Source: OMSK01 sp902492995 (GTDB lineage: Bacteria; Bacillota_I; Bacilli_A; RF39; UBA660). Taken from it: a DNA stretch of 40,419 bases. The DNA is taken from contig CABUNR010000011.1 of assembly GCA_902492995.1 (NCBI GenBank), positions 1-40,419 of the forward strand, in the 5' to 3' direction. Every line of letters begins with the position of its first letter. Positions within the stretch are counted from its first letter, which is position 1. Positions 33,901 through 40,419 of this stretch are shown one piece after another. Made by a program: the position numbers and the translations under genes. The notes under the pieces are model-generated. The model ran no database searches and was not told where the DNA came from. It saw only the letters and a program-made list of their open reading frames with translations.

Positions 33901-36900
33901 CAAATACAAATATAAAATTTACATCAAATGGAACGCTTTATGCAAGAGTAAATGATGGAGAAAGTTATTCATCATCAGAGACATTAACAATAACAAAAAT
34001 AGATACAACATCTCCAAATTTAACATTAGGTAATTTAACTAAAACAACAAAAACAATAAAAATCCCATTTACAGCAAGTGATTCAGAATCTGGAATAATA
34101 AGTACAGTATGTAAATATGGAACAAGTACAAATTATGATAAAGTAGGAAAAATAAGTAACAATACATGTATAATAACAGGTAATGCAGATACAAGGTATT
34201 ATTATAGTATAACTGCAACAAATGGTTCAGGGCTTTCAACAACTAAAACAGGAGATACAATCTCAGGTTCAACAGCAATATCACTTTCTCTTACACAATA
34301 CCCAACAACAACAGAATATGCACAGTATAAAAATGTTCAAGTAACATTTAGTACAAAAGAAGTAACAACCCCAACATATTATGTTAAGGCAACAGTAAAT
34401 GTATCTGGAAGTGTTACAGGAATACCATGTGGAACAAATACAGAACCAGGTACATGTAAAGAGACATCTACAACAAGTTATGCTGCAAATACATGGTATA
34501 AAGTAAATTCAAATACAAATATAAAATTTACATCAAATGGAACGCTTTATGCAAGAGTAAATGATGGAGAAAGTTATTCATCATCAGAGACATTAACAAT
34601 AACAAAAATAGATACAACATCTCCAACTTTAACATTAGGAAATTTAGAAAAAACGACTAAAACAGTAAAAATCCCATTTACGGCAAGTGATTCAGAATCT
34701 GGAATAGGTAGCACAACTTGTAAATATGGAACAAGCACAAGTTATGATAAAGATGGAGAAATAAAGAATAATAAGTGTGAGATGAAATCTTTAACAAGCA
34801 ATACAACTTATTATTATAAAGTTGTAACAACAAATAAAGCAGGTCTTACAAAAACAGTAACAGGAGATACAGTCTCAGGTTCAACGGCAATATCACTTTC
34901 TCTTACACAATATCCAACATCAACGGAGTATGCTCAATATAAAGTAGTTAAAGCTAAATTTACATCTAATAATGTAACAACCCCAACATATTATATAAAA
35001 ACAACAGTAGCAACAACCGGAAACGTATCTGGAATATCATGTGGAACAGGTAATGATCCAAGTACATGTCAAGGAACATCAACAACAAATTACGCTGCAA
35101 ATACATGGTATAAAGTAAGTTCAAATACAGATATAACATTTAAAGCAAACGGAACACTTTATGCAAGGGTAAATGATGGAGAAAGTTATTCATCAGCTGA
35201 AACAATGACTATAACAAAAATAGATACAACACCTCCAGATTTAGTATTAGGAAGTTTAAAACAAACTACTAAGAAAACAACAATACCATTTACGGCAAGT
35301 GATTCAGAGTCTGGAATAGATGGTACAACTTGTAAATATGGAACAAGTACAAGTTATGATAAAGATGGTGTAATAGCTAACAACAAGTGTGAGATGAAAG
35401 TTTTAACAAGTAATACAAAATATTATTATATACTTGTAACAACAAACAAAGCAGGTCTTAAAAAAACAGTAACAGGAGATACAGTCTCAGGTGTAACAAC
35501 AATATCATTTGATATGACAAAATATCCATTAGATACAAGCTATTCTCAGTATAAAAATGTTCAAGTAACATTTAATGCAAGTAATGTTTCAGTCCCAACA
35601 TATTATATAAAAACAACAGTAGCAACAACCGGAAACGTATCTGGAATATCATGTGGAACAGGTAGTGATCCAAGTACATGTCAAGGAACATCAACAACAA
35701 GTTATGCTGCAAATACATGGTATAAAGTACCATCAAGTGTAAAGGTTAATTTCACTGATAATGGAACAGTTTATGCAAGGGTAAATGATGGTGAAATTTA
35801 TTCATCAGCTGAAACATTTACAGTTACTAACATAGACAAAACTCCGCCCCTTGTAGAGTTAGGTTCAGCAACAACAACAAGTAGCATTTCAATTCCAATT
35901 AAAGCAAGTGATCCAGAATCAGGACTAAAATCATTAACATGTGTTTATGGAACAAGTACAAGTTATGGAACTACAGCTTCAATTTCTAATAATATTTGTC
36001 AACTTCAAAATTTATCAAGTGGAACAAAGTATTATTATAAAGTTACTGCAATTAATAATGCTGGTAGAATTACAGAAGTAAAAGGTGAAACAACAACTGG
36101 TATATCATCTATAGACATAGGATTAACTCAATATCCAACAAGTACAAGTTATGCTCAATATAAAACGACAAGCATAAAATTTACTGCTACAAGTATTTCA
36201 ACTCCAACATATTATATAAAAACAACAATAGCAACAACCGGAAGTTTAGCAGGAGTACCATGTGGAACAAGTAATGATCCAAGTACATGTCAAGGAACAT
36301 CAACAACAAATTACGCTGCAAATACATGGTATAAAGTAACAGGAAATACTAATGTAAAATTTACATCAAATGGAACAGTTTATGCAAGAATAAATGATGG
36401 AAAGATATATTCATCAGCTGAAACAATGACTATAACAAAAATAGATACAACTGCTCCAAATTTAACATTAGGAACAGCTGCAACTACAACATCAACCATT
36501 GTATTTGATGTAAGAGCATCGGATTTAGAATCTGGAATAGCAAGTACAGTATGTAAATATGGAACAAGTACAAATTATGGATATACAGGTGAAATAAAAA
36601 ATAATAAATGTATAATAAAGAATAATGTAGTAAGTGGAACAACATATTATTACCAAGTTACTACAACAAATAATGCAGGACTTACAACAACAAAAACGGG
36701 AAGTATTAAAACCGGTATAACATCAATATCATTTGCTAAAACAAGATATCCAACAAATACAAAATATGCTCAATATCAAACGATAACAACAACATTTACA
36801 GCTAAAAATGTAACAACGCCAACATATTATGTAAAAACAACAGTAGCTACAACAAGTAGTATAGCAGGAATATCATGTGGAACAAATACAGATCCAAGTA

Positions 36901-38630
36901 CGTGTCAGGGAACATCAACAACAAGTTATGCTGCAAACACATGGTATAAAGTAACAGGAAATCCGAGTATTAAATTTACTTCATCAGGAACACTTTATGC
37001 AAGGGTAAATGATGGTGAAAAGTTTACTTCTGCAGAAACATATACAATTACAGAAGTAATTGATCCAACTCCACCAAATTTAAGTGTTACAGCATCAAGT
37101 ACAACAAATAGTATTTTATTAAAGATTACTGCAAGTGATTCAGAATCTGGAATAAAAAGTACAACGTGTGAATATGGAACAAGTACAAGTTATGGAAGTA
37201 AAGGTACAATACAAAATGGTGTATGTGTAGCAACAGGATTATCTCAAAATACTTTATACTATTACAGAGTCATAACAACGAATGGATCGGGATTATCAAC
37301 AACAAAAACGGGAAGTATAAAAACACTTTCAATTGAGGGTAAAATTACAATTTCACCAACGCCAACAACTTGGAGTAAGAGTAAAACTGTAAAGATAAGT
37401 GTAACCAACCAAACAAGTGGAACAACACTACAATATAGAATGGTAAGTGGAACAACGGTAAAAAAGGATTGGACAAGTATTTCAAATGGTGGTACAGCAA
37501 CGATTAATTGGACAGCAACAACAAGTAATCCAACATATATATATGCAAGATTATATGATGGAACAAATACAACTAGTCCAGCATCAGCAACAGTTACAAC
37601 AAATGATGCTGATAATCCAATATGTACTAATACTATTACAGATTATACATTAAGTAGTGTAACAGTTAATATGAATTGTTCTGATGTTGGTTCAGGAATA
37701 AATAAATATTATTATAGTATAGATGGAGCAAGCTATATAGAATCAACAAGTAAAACATACAAATTTAATGGATTACATGTTAGTACAATTAAATTAAAAG
37801 TAACTGATAATGTAGGAAATCAAACTGTATATACATTATCAGAATCAGAAAAAAATACATTCTATAGCAATATACATAATTTATTAAATACAAAATATAC
37901 TAATATGGTTAATAATCAATTTTTAACAAGTCATCCAGTTGGAAGTATATATATGACAACTAGTAGTGATGAAAATACAATTGCTAAAATGGCAAGTAAA
38001 TATGGTGGAACATGGGAAGTTTATGCTAAAGGTAGAACAATAATGGGGTATGATTCAAGTAATTCATCATTTAGTAAAGTAGAAGGTACTGGTGGAAGTG
38101 CAACAACAACATTATCTACGGGTAATCTTCCAAGTCACACACATTCAATTTCACATACTCATACAGTACCACAAACAACGATAACTGAAGGAGCCCATAC
38201 TCATACAACAGGTTCAGGTACAGCAAGTTATTCGTTTAGTGTAAGTGCATCTGGAAGTCATAACCATGGGTTTGCACAAGGTGCGAGGGATGCAATGGCT
38301 ATTGATACTCCAAAACCACCTGCCGATGTTCAAAGAACTCTTCCTTATAGTTGGGGGTATGAATATTTAACTAATTCAGGTTGGTGGCATGGATGGAATA
38401 AGAGGTTATCAAGCAAGACAACATCAGCCGGAGATCATACACATACAGTCTCAGGTTCAGCGACAATTCCAGCTCTTAGTATAGGTTCAAGTGGATCGCA
38501 TTCACATACAGTACCAGCAATGACAACATCTGCTGCAAGTACTGAAACATCAGGAGCAACAGGATCAGGTACAGCATTTTCAAGATTAAGCCCATATGTA
38601 ACAGTTTATATTTATAAGAGGGTTAGTTAG
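30942..38630 (+). CDS. Giant prepilin-leader repeat protein ending in a phage tail-collar-like domain
   Basis: 2562 residues. It opens with a prepilin leader, MQKNKKLG|FTLIELLAVIVIL (bar: expected cleavage), and a pilin-like N-terminal helix to about residue 60. After an Ig-like stretch, a domain at ~322-408 (DPVSWSSSKIVKI ... PTYIYARQTDG) precedes an array of ~204-residue units starting at residues 409, 614, 818, 1021, 1224, 1428, 1632, 1835 and 2041 (the last partial). Each unit has a FN3-like half (TCKYGTSTNYD, TYYYKVTTTNKAGL) and an Ig-like half (YYIKTTVATTG, ISCGTNTDPSTC, ANTWYKV, GTLYARVNDG), with four cysteines. A copy of the 322-408 domain closes the array (about 2131-2219). A short heptad-like segment leads to the tip domain (2327-2562): HPVGSIYMTTSSDENT, YGGTWEVYAKGRTIMGYDS, LPSHTHSISHTHT and several more HxH, ending SPYVTVYIYKRVS. 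That is a tail-fibre collar pattern. Probably a long surface fibre; assembly route inferred. Confidence 0.8.
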   Translation: MQKNKKLGFTLIELLAVIVILALIALITVPIIGNVVESSRKESIKISSDNYIRILEEKAQINLIDEDLKSKRIEVGENGKYIYNGEENTLDIKGKIPTSGTVCVDSNGKVDSYSVVIDDYVASNTNGTVKIEKGNTKLSLTCDVTKEIIEIEIPEDNLVCSKSKNISIKYPNYVETVKEYKIDDGDWQVYNGKFEIKKNGVIYARLRDTRNNEVSGTATLVLTKVDNDKVDKTAPRLNLSPENPTKEIVATFLQKDNCGLDEKTIEYAISESESGPFTYQKSNTFKKLKNNTTYYIRTRANDIAGNGISESEVSSIKTEDFKDIVIQTDPVSWSSSKIVKITGETKGATLEYKMVSASTIKTDWSTIKSGFTTKIDWAANVNIPTYIYARQTDGDNISNTATYTVVTNDITEPELILGNSYITTKSIKIPITLNRDLESGIDNTTCKYGENTNYSYSGNIVNNECVISNLKSGTKYYYRVETINKAGLNKVVTGDTDTGSSSIKIDLVSYPDNTTYAQYKTAKVKFSQEKITNPSYYIKTTVATTGSINGISCGTGNDPSTCQGTSTTNYAANTWYKVNSNTDVKFTSNGTLYTRINDGEIYSSAETITITKIDTTPPILATGDIYKTTSHASLPFTAGDAESDIARVVCSYGKNNNNETTGTIKNDKCEMSNLVSGTKYYYKIIATNNSGLTKELTGNFTSGSTQILFTLTNSPSNTEYAQYKSVKVTFSAKEVTTPTYYIKTTVATTGSIEGISCGTNTDPGTCSKTATKNYNANTWYKVTSNPDIKFISNGTLYARIDDGKIYSSAETMTITKIDTTPPLVTLGNLIKTTKTIKIPFTASDSESGIISTVCKYGTSTNYDKVGKISNNTCIITGNADTRYYYSITATNGSGLSTTKTGDTISGSTAISLSLTQYPTTTEYAQYKNVQVTFSAKEVTTPTYYIKTTVATTGSIEGISCGTNTEPGTCSKTATKNYNANTWYKVNSNTNIKFTSNGTLYARVNDGESYSSSETLTITKIDTTSPNLTLGNLTKTTKTIKIPFTASDSESGIISTVCKYGTSTNYDKVGKISNNTCIITGNADTRYYYSITATNGSGLSTTKTGDTISGSTAISLSLTQYPTTTEYAQYKNVQVTFSTKEVTTPTYYVKATVNVSGSVTGIPCGTNTEPGTCKETSTTSYAANTWYKVNSNTNIKFTSNGTLYARVNDGESYSSSETLTITKIDTTSPTLTLGNLEKTTKTVKIPFTASDSESGIGSTTCKYGTSTSYDKDGEIKNNKCEMKSLTSNTTYYYKVVTTNKAGLTKTVTGDTVSGSTAISLSLTQYPTSTEYAQYKVVKAKFTSNNVTTPTYYIKTTVATTGNVSGISCGTGNDPSTCQGTSTTNYAANTWYKVSSNTDITFKANGTLYARVNDGESYSSAETMTITKIDTTPPDLVLGSLKQTTKKTTIPFTASDSESGIDGTTCKYGTSTSYDKDGVIANNKCEMKVLTSNTKYYYILVTTNKAGLKKTVTGDTVSGVTTISFDMTKYPLDTSYSQYKNVQVTFNASNVSVPTYYIKTTVATTGNVSGISCGTGSDPSTCQGTSTTSYAANTWYKVPSSVKVNFTDNGTVYARVNDGEIYSSAETFTVTNIDKTPPLVELGSATTTSSISIPIKASDPESGLKSLTCVYGTSTSYGTTASISNNICQLQNLSSGTKYYYKVTAINNAGRITEVKGETTTGISSIDIGLTQYPTSTSYAQYKTTSIKFTATSISTPTYYIKTTIATTGSLAGVPCGTSNDPSTCQGTSTTNYAANTWYKVTGNTNVKFTSNGTVYARINDGKIYSSAETMTITKIDTTAPNLTLGTAATTTSTIVFDVRASDLESGIASTVCKYGTSTNYGYTGEIKNNKCIIKNNVVSGTTYYYQVTTTNNAGLTTTKTGSIKTGITSISFAKTRYPTNTKYAQYQTITTTFTAKNVTTPTYYVKTTVATTSSIAGISCGTNTDPSTCQGTSTTSYAANTWYKVTGNPSIKFTSSGTLYARVNDGEKFTSAETYTITEVIDPTPPNLSVTASSTTNSILLKITASDSESGIKSTTCEYGTSTSYGSKGTIQNGVCVATGLSQNTLYYYRVITTNGSGLSTTKTGSIKTLSIEGKITISPTPTTWSKSKTVKISVTNQTSGTTLQYRMVSGTTVKKDWTSISNGGTATINWTATTSNPTYIYARLYDGTNTTSPASATVTTNDADNPICTNTITDYTLSSVTVNMNCSDVGSGINKYYYSIDGASYIESTSKTYKFNGLHVSTIKLKVTDNVGNQTVYTLSESEKNTFYSNIHNLLNTKYTNMVNNQFLTSHPVGSIYMTTSSDENTIAKMASKYGGTWEVYAKGRTIMGYDSSNSSFSKVEGTGGSATTTLSTGNLPSHTHSISHTHTVPQTTITEGAHTHTTGSGTASYSFSVSASGSHNHGFAQGARDAMAIDTPKPPADVQRTLPYSWGYEYLTNSGWWHGWNKRLSSKTTSAGDHTHTVSGSATIPALSIGSSGSHSHTVPAMTTSAASTETSGATGSGTAFSRLSPYVTVYIYKRVS
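32166..37331 (+). repeat. In-gene tandem array of about nine ~204-residue repeats
   Basis: Units begin at 32166, 32781, 33393, 34002, 34611, 35223, 35835, 36444 and 37062 (period 609-618 bases). The last has only the first half. Units starting at 33393 and 34002 are nearly identical at base level for several hundred bases, pointing to recent duplication; the others differ more. Confidence 0.9.
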
Positions 38631-38639
38631 GAGGAAAAA

Positions 38640-39467
38640 ATGAAAAAATTATTAAAAAGCTTATTATTATTTATATTACTTTTTCCTCTAACTGTCTTTG
38701 GGGCTGTTAAAGATGATCTTGATTCATTAAGCTATAAAATAGATAATTTTAAAAATAGCCAATTTTTAAATAATCATCCAGTTGGAAGTATATATATGAC
38801 AACTAGCAGTGATGAAAATACAGTTGATAAATTAAAAGCAAAGTATGGTGGAACATGGGAAGTTTATGCTGCTGGTAGAATAATTATGGGATATGATTCA
38901 AGTAATTCATCATTTAATACGGTTGAAAAAACAGGTGGAAATTATACTACAACTTTATCTACAAGTAATATGCCAAGCCATACACACTCAATTTCACATA
39001 CACACACAACCCCAGCAGTATCAACAGAGTCTGGTGGATCACATACACATTCAACAACAAGTAAAGCACTATCATTTAGTTTGACATTAAATTCTAACGG
39101 GGCTCATACTCATGGATGGACAAATGGTGGATATATTGTTGTTATTACAGATCAAAATGCAAATAGTACAACTGTTGTTGATAGGAACATGGGATTTGCT
39201 AATACTAGTTCCAATGGATCATGGTGGCCAGGTATGAAAAAAAATAAAAGTGCATTAAGCAGTGCAGGAGCTCATACCCATACAGTCTCAGGTTCAATTA
39301 CGATTCCAGCACTTAGTATAGGTTCAAGCGGATCGCATACTCATTCTGTAGCATCTAGAACAACGTCTGCTGCTAGTACTGGAAATTCTGGTGCAACAGG
39401 ATCAGGTACAGCATTTTCAAATTTAAGCCCATATGTTGTTGTTTATACATATAAAAGAATTAGTTAG
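38640..39467 (+). CDS. Secreted tail-collar/HxH tip-domain protein, paralogue 1
   Basis: 275 residues with a signal peptide (MKKLLKSLLLFILLFPLTVFG, cleavage around Gly-Ala 21-23) instead of a prepilin leader. A short coiled-coil-like segment (DDLDSLSYKIDNFKNSQFL) follows, then the same collar domain as the C-terminus of the upstream giant protein: HPVGSIYMTTSSDENT, YGGTWEVYAAGR, NMPSHTHSISHTHTTP, GSHTHS, GAHTHGW, GAHTHT, GSHTHS and LSPYVVVYTYKRIS. A Trp pair (GSWWPGMKK) marks a variable insert. AGGAGG before the ATG and nine bases after the giant gene's stop show one operon. Likely a separately exported tip or receptor-binding subunit, perhaps trimeric; partner unknown. Confidence 0.8.
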   Translation: MKKLLKSLLLFILLFPLTVFGAVKDDLDSLSYKIDNFKNSQFLNNHPVGSIYMTTSSDENTVDKLKAKYGGTWEVYAAGRIIMGYDSSNSSFNTVEKTGGNYTTTLSTSNMPSHTHSISHTHTTPAVSTESGGSHTHSTTSKALSFSLTLNSNGAHTHGWTNGGYIVVITDQNANSTTVVDRNMGFANTSSNGSWWPGMKKNKSALSSAGAHTHTVSGSITIPALSIGSSGSHTHSVASRTTSAASTGNSGATGSGTAFSNLSPYVVVYTYKRIS

Positions 39468-39476
39468 GAGAATGAT

Positions 39477-40316
39477 ATGAAAAATAGTAAAAAAATAATT
39501 TTAAATTTATTAATGATATTTATATTCATTTTCCCACTATTCGTTAAGGCAAGTAATGATATAGAAAATGAAATAGATAACATAATAGTAAAATTAGATG
39601 AAGCAGAAAAAAGTATATTTTTAAATAGTCACCCAGTTGGAAGCATATATATGACAACTAATGCTGATGAAAGTACAATAGATAAAATGGCAAGTAAGTA
39701 TGGTGGAACATGGGAAGTTTATGCAAGAGGAAGAAACTTAACTGGATATAGTAGTGATAATAGTTCATTTAATACAGTTGAAAAAACAGGTGGAAGCTAT
39801 AATGTAACTTTATCAACAAGTAATCTTCCAAGCCATTCCCATACAATATCTCATACACACACAACCCCAGCTACTACAATAAGTTCAAGTGGAGCTCATA
39901 CGCATACAACACCACAAACAACAATTTCTGGTTTAACTTATACATCAAGTAGTGCAGGATCACATAATCATGCATTTGATACAGGTGGAGAAGCTTTAGT
40001 AGAGGGTTCAAATACACTTGCATGTACAGCGTGTACTAATGGGTATAAATATAAAAAAACATCAGGTTCATGGTGGAGAAACCATTGGAAAAATGGTAAT
40101 TTAGTAGCATCAGCAGGAAGCCACACACATTTATTATCAGGAAGTATTGGTGCACCATCACTTAGTGTAGGATCAAGTGGATCACATTCGCACACAGTAC
40201 CTGCAGTAACAACTAATAGTATTAGTGCATCAACAAGTGGAGCAACAGGATCTAATGCTGCGTTTTCAACATTAGATTCATATATAGTTACTTATATATA
40301 TAAAAGAGTAAAATAG
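39477..40316 (+). CDS. Secreted tail-collar/HxH tip-domain protein, paralogue 2
   Basis: 279 residues, signal peptide MKNSKKIILNLLMIFIFIF...FVKA (cleavage near residue 25), then a heptad-like EIDNIIVKLDEAEKSIFL segment and the collar domain: HPVGSIYMTTNADEST, YGGTWEVYARGRN, LPSHSHTISHTHTT, GAHTHTT, GSHNHAF, GSHTHL, GSHSHTVP and YIVTYIYKRVK. Two cysteines (CTAC) lie in the variable insert, which also contains GSWWRNHWKNG. It starts nine bases after the previous gene and uses TAGGAG as ribosome site. It differs from its paralogue mainly in the central insert, as expected for diversified receptor-binding tips. Confidence 0.8.
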   Translation: MKNSKKIILNLLMIFIFIFPLFVKASNDIENEIDNIIVKLDEAEKSIFLNSHPVGSIYMTTNADESTIDKMASKYGGTWEVYARGRNLTGYSSDNSSFNTVEKTGGSYNVTLSTSNLPSHSHTISHTHTTPATTISSSGAHTHTTPQTTISGLTYTSSSAGSHNHAFDTGGEALVEGSNTLACTACTNGYKYKKTSGSWWRNHWKNGNLVASAGSHTHLLSGSIGAPSLSVGSSGSHSHTVPAVTTNSISASTSGATGSNAAFSTLDSYIVTYIYKRVK

Positions 40317-40330
40317 AAAGAAGGAAAAAA

Positions 40331-40419
40331 ATGAAAAAAGTAGTAATATTAACATTATCAACACTATTATTAGTAGGACTAATAACAGGATGTGGATGTA
40401 AGAAAAAAGAAAAAGAAAC
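40331..40419 (+). CDS. Start of a lipoprotein, truncated by the window end
   Basis: ATG 40331 follows AGAAAGAAGG, 14 bases after the tip-domain gene. The frame reads MKKVVILTLSTLLLVGLITG then CGCKKKEK: a hydrophobic signal segment with a lipobox (L-I-T-G-C; lipidated Cys21) and a basic stretch after it. Gene continues past the edge; function unknown. It is probably cotranscribed with the collar-domain operon and may anchor it to the membrane. Confidence 0.7.
   Translation, partial: MKKVVILTLSTLLLVGLITGCGCKKKEKE

Noticed and set aside
32166..37331. CRISPR array or intergenic tandem repeats
   Set aside because: Period of ~610 bases, continuous reading frame and protein-level conservation show coding repeats.
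30942..40316. Prophage remnant
   Set aside because: Only tip-domain genes resemble phage; no terminase, capsid, portal, integrase or lysis gene is near, and the giant protein has a prepilin leader.
1..40419. Insertion sequences, tRNA and rRNA genes
   Set aside because: No transposase frame, tRNA cloverleaf or rRNA stretch was recognised on reading either strand; small or degenerate ones could be missed without a dedicated search.

Overview
The window looks like a chromosomal segment of a very AT-rich, Gram-positive-type bacterium of the Bacillota. An uncultured gut lineage of the Bacilli/Erysipelotrichia/RF39 kind is my best guess from gene style, not a demonstrated placement. Supporting signs are the Firmicutes primosome genes dnaB and dnaI, three T-box leaders, a CIRCE operator, Spo0A-type boxes, sporulation sigma factors and strong Shine-Dalgarno sites. 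Trp is always TGG and TGA acts as a stop, so the standard bacterial code fits.

Layout. 1-754: the 3' end of a secreted, C-type-lectin/FGE-like protein whose last 150 bases look like the variable region of a diversity-generating retroelement (DGR). 857-4065: radical SAM protein, YfcC-like transporter, YgjP-like metalloprotease. 4066-7593: promoter, valine T-box, HD phosphohydrolase and valS. 7803-9757: a type IV pilin-like gene with a perfect Spo0A box upstream, followed by an O-antigen ligase/PglL-like membrane protein. 9799-13979: dnaB, dnaI, a gene of unknown function and a degenerate RNB-fold (RNase II-like) protein. 13982-16517: threonine T-box, an unknown gene and thrS. 16563-19341: HD protein, a sigK-like gene, two Spo0A-like boxes, a spoIIAA-like gene, a structured interval where spoIIAB would be expected, and a sigF/sigG-like gene. 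19411-20376: a decayed pilin-like pseudogene. 20379-22294: leader peptide, attenuator and ABC exporter. 22298-24490: CIRCE and an N-domain-less clpB. 24577-30863: an Asp-specific T-box (GAC specifier) ahead of two AAA+ ATPases that share an N-terminal domain, then hisS, a small unknown gene and an archaeal-type aspS.

30942-40419 is the most unusual part. A 2562-residue protein starts with a prepilin leader, carries a roughly nine-unit array of ~204-residue Cys-containing repeats, and ends in a phage tail-collar/tail-fibre-like domain rich in His-x-His motifs. Two short secreted paralogues of that tip domain and the start of a lipoprotein follow in the same tight operon. I read this as a cell-surface fibre with a tail-fibre-like adhesive tip, possibly assembled by a type IV pilus-like machine; no pilB, pilC or pilD is in the window.

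Themes that link the regions: surface filament proteins with prepilin leaders occur three times (7887, 19411, 30942); Spo0A-type boxes sit upstream of both the pilin and the spoIIAA-like gene; tRNA-sensing leaders control three synthetase operons. Several promoters are extended -10 elements squeezed between an upstream terminator and a start codon only 14-19 bases downstream.
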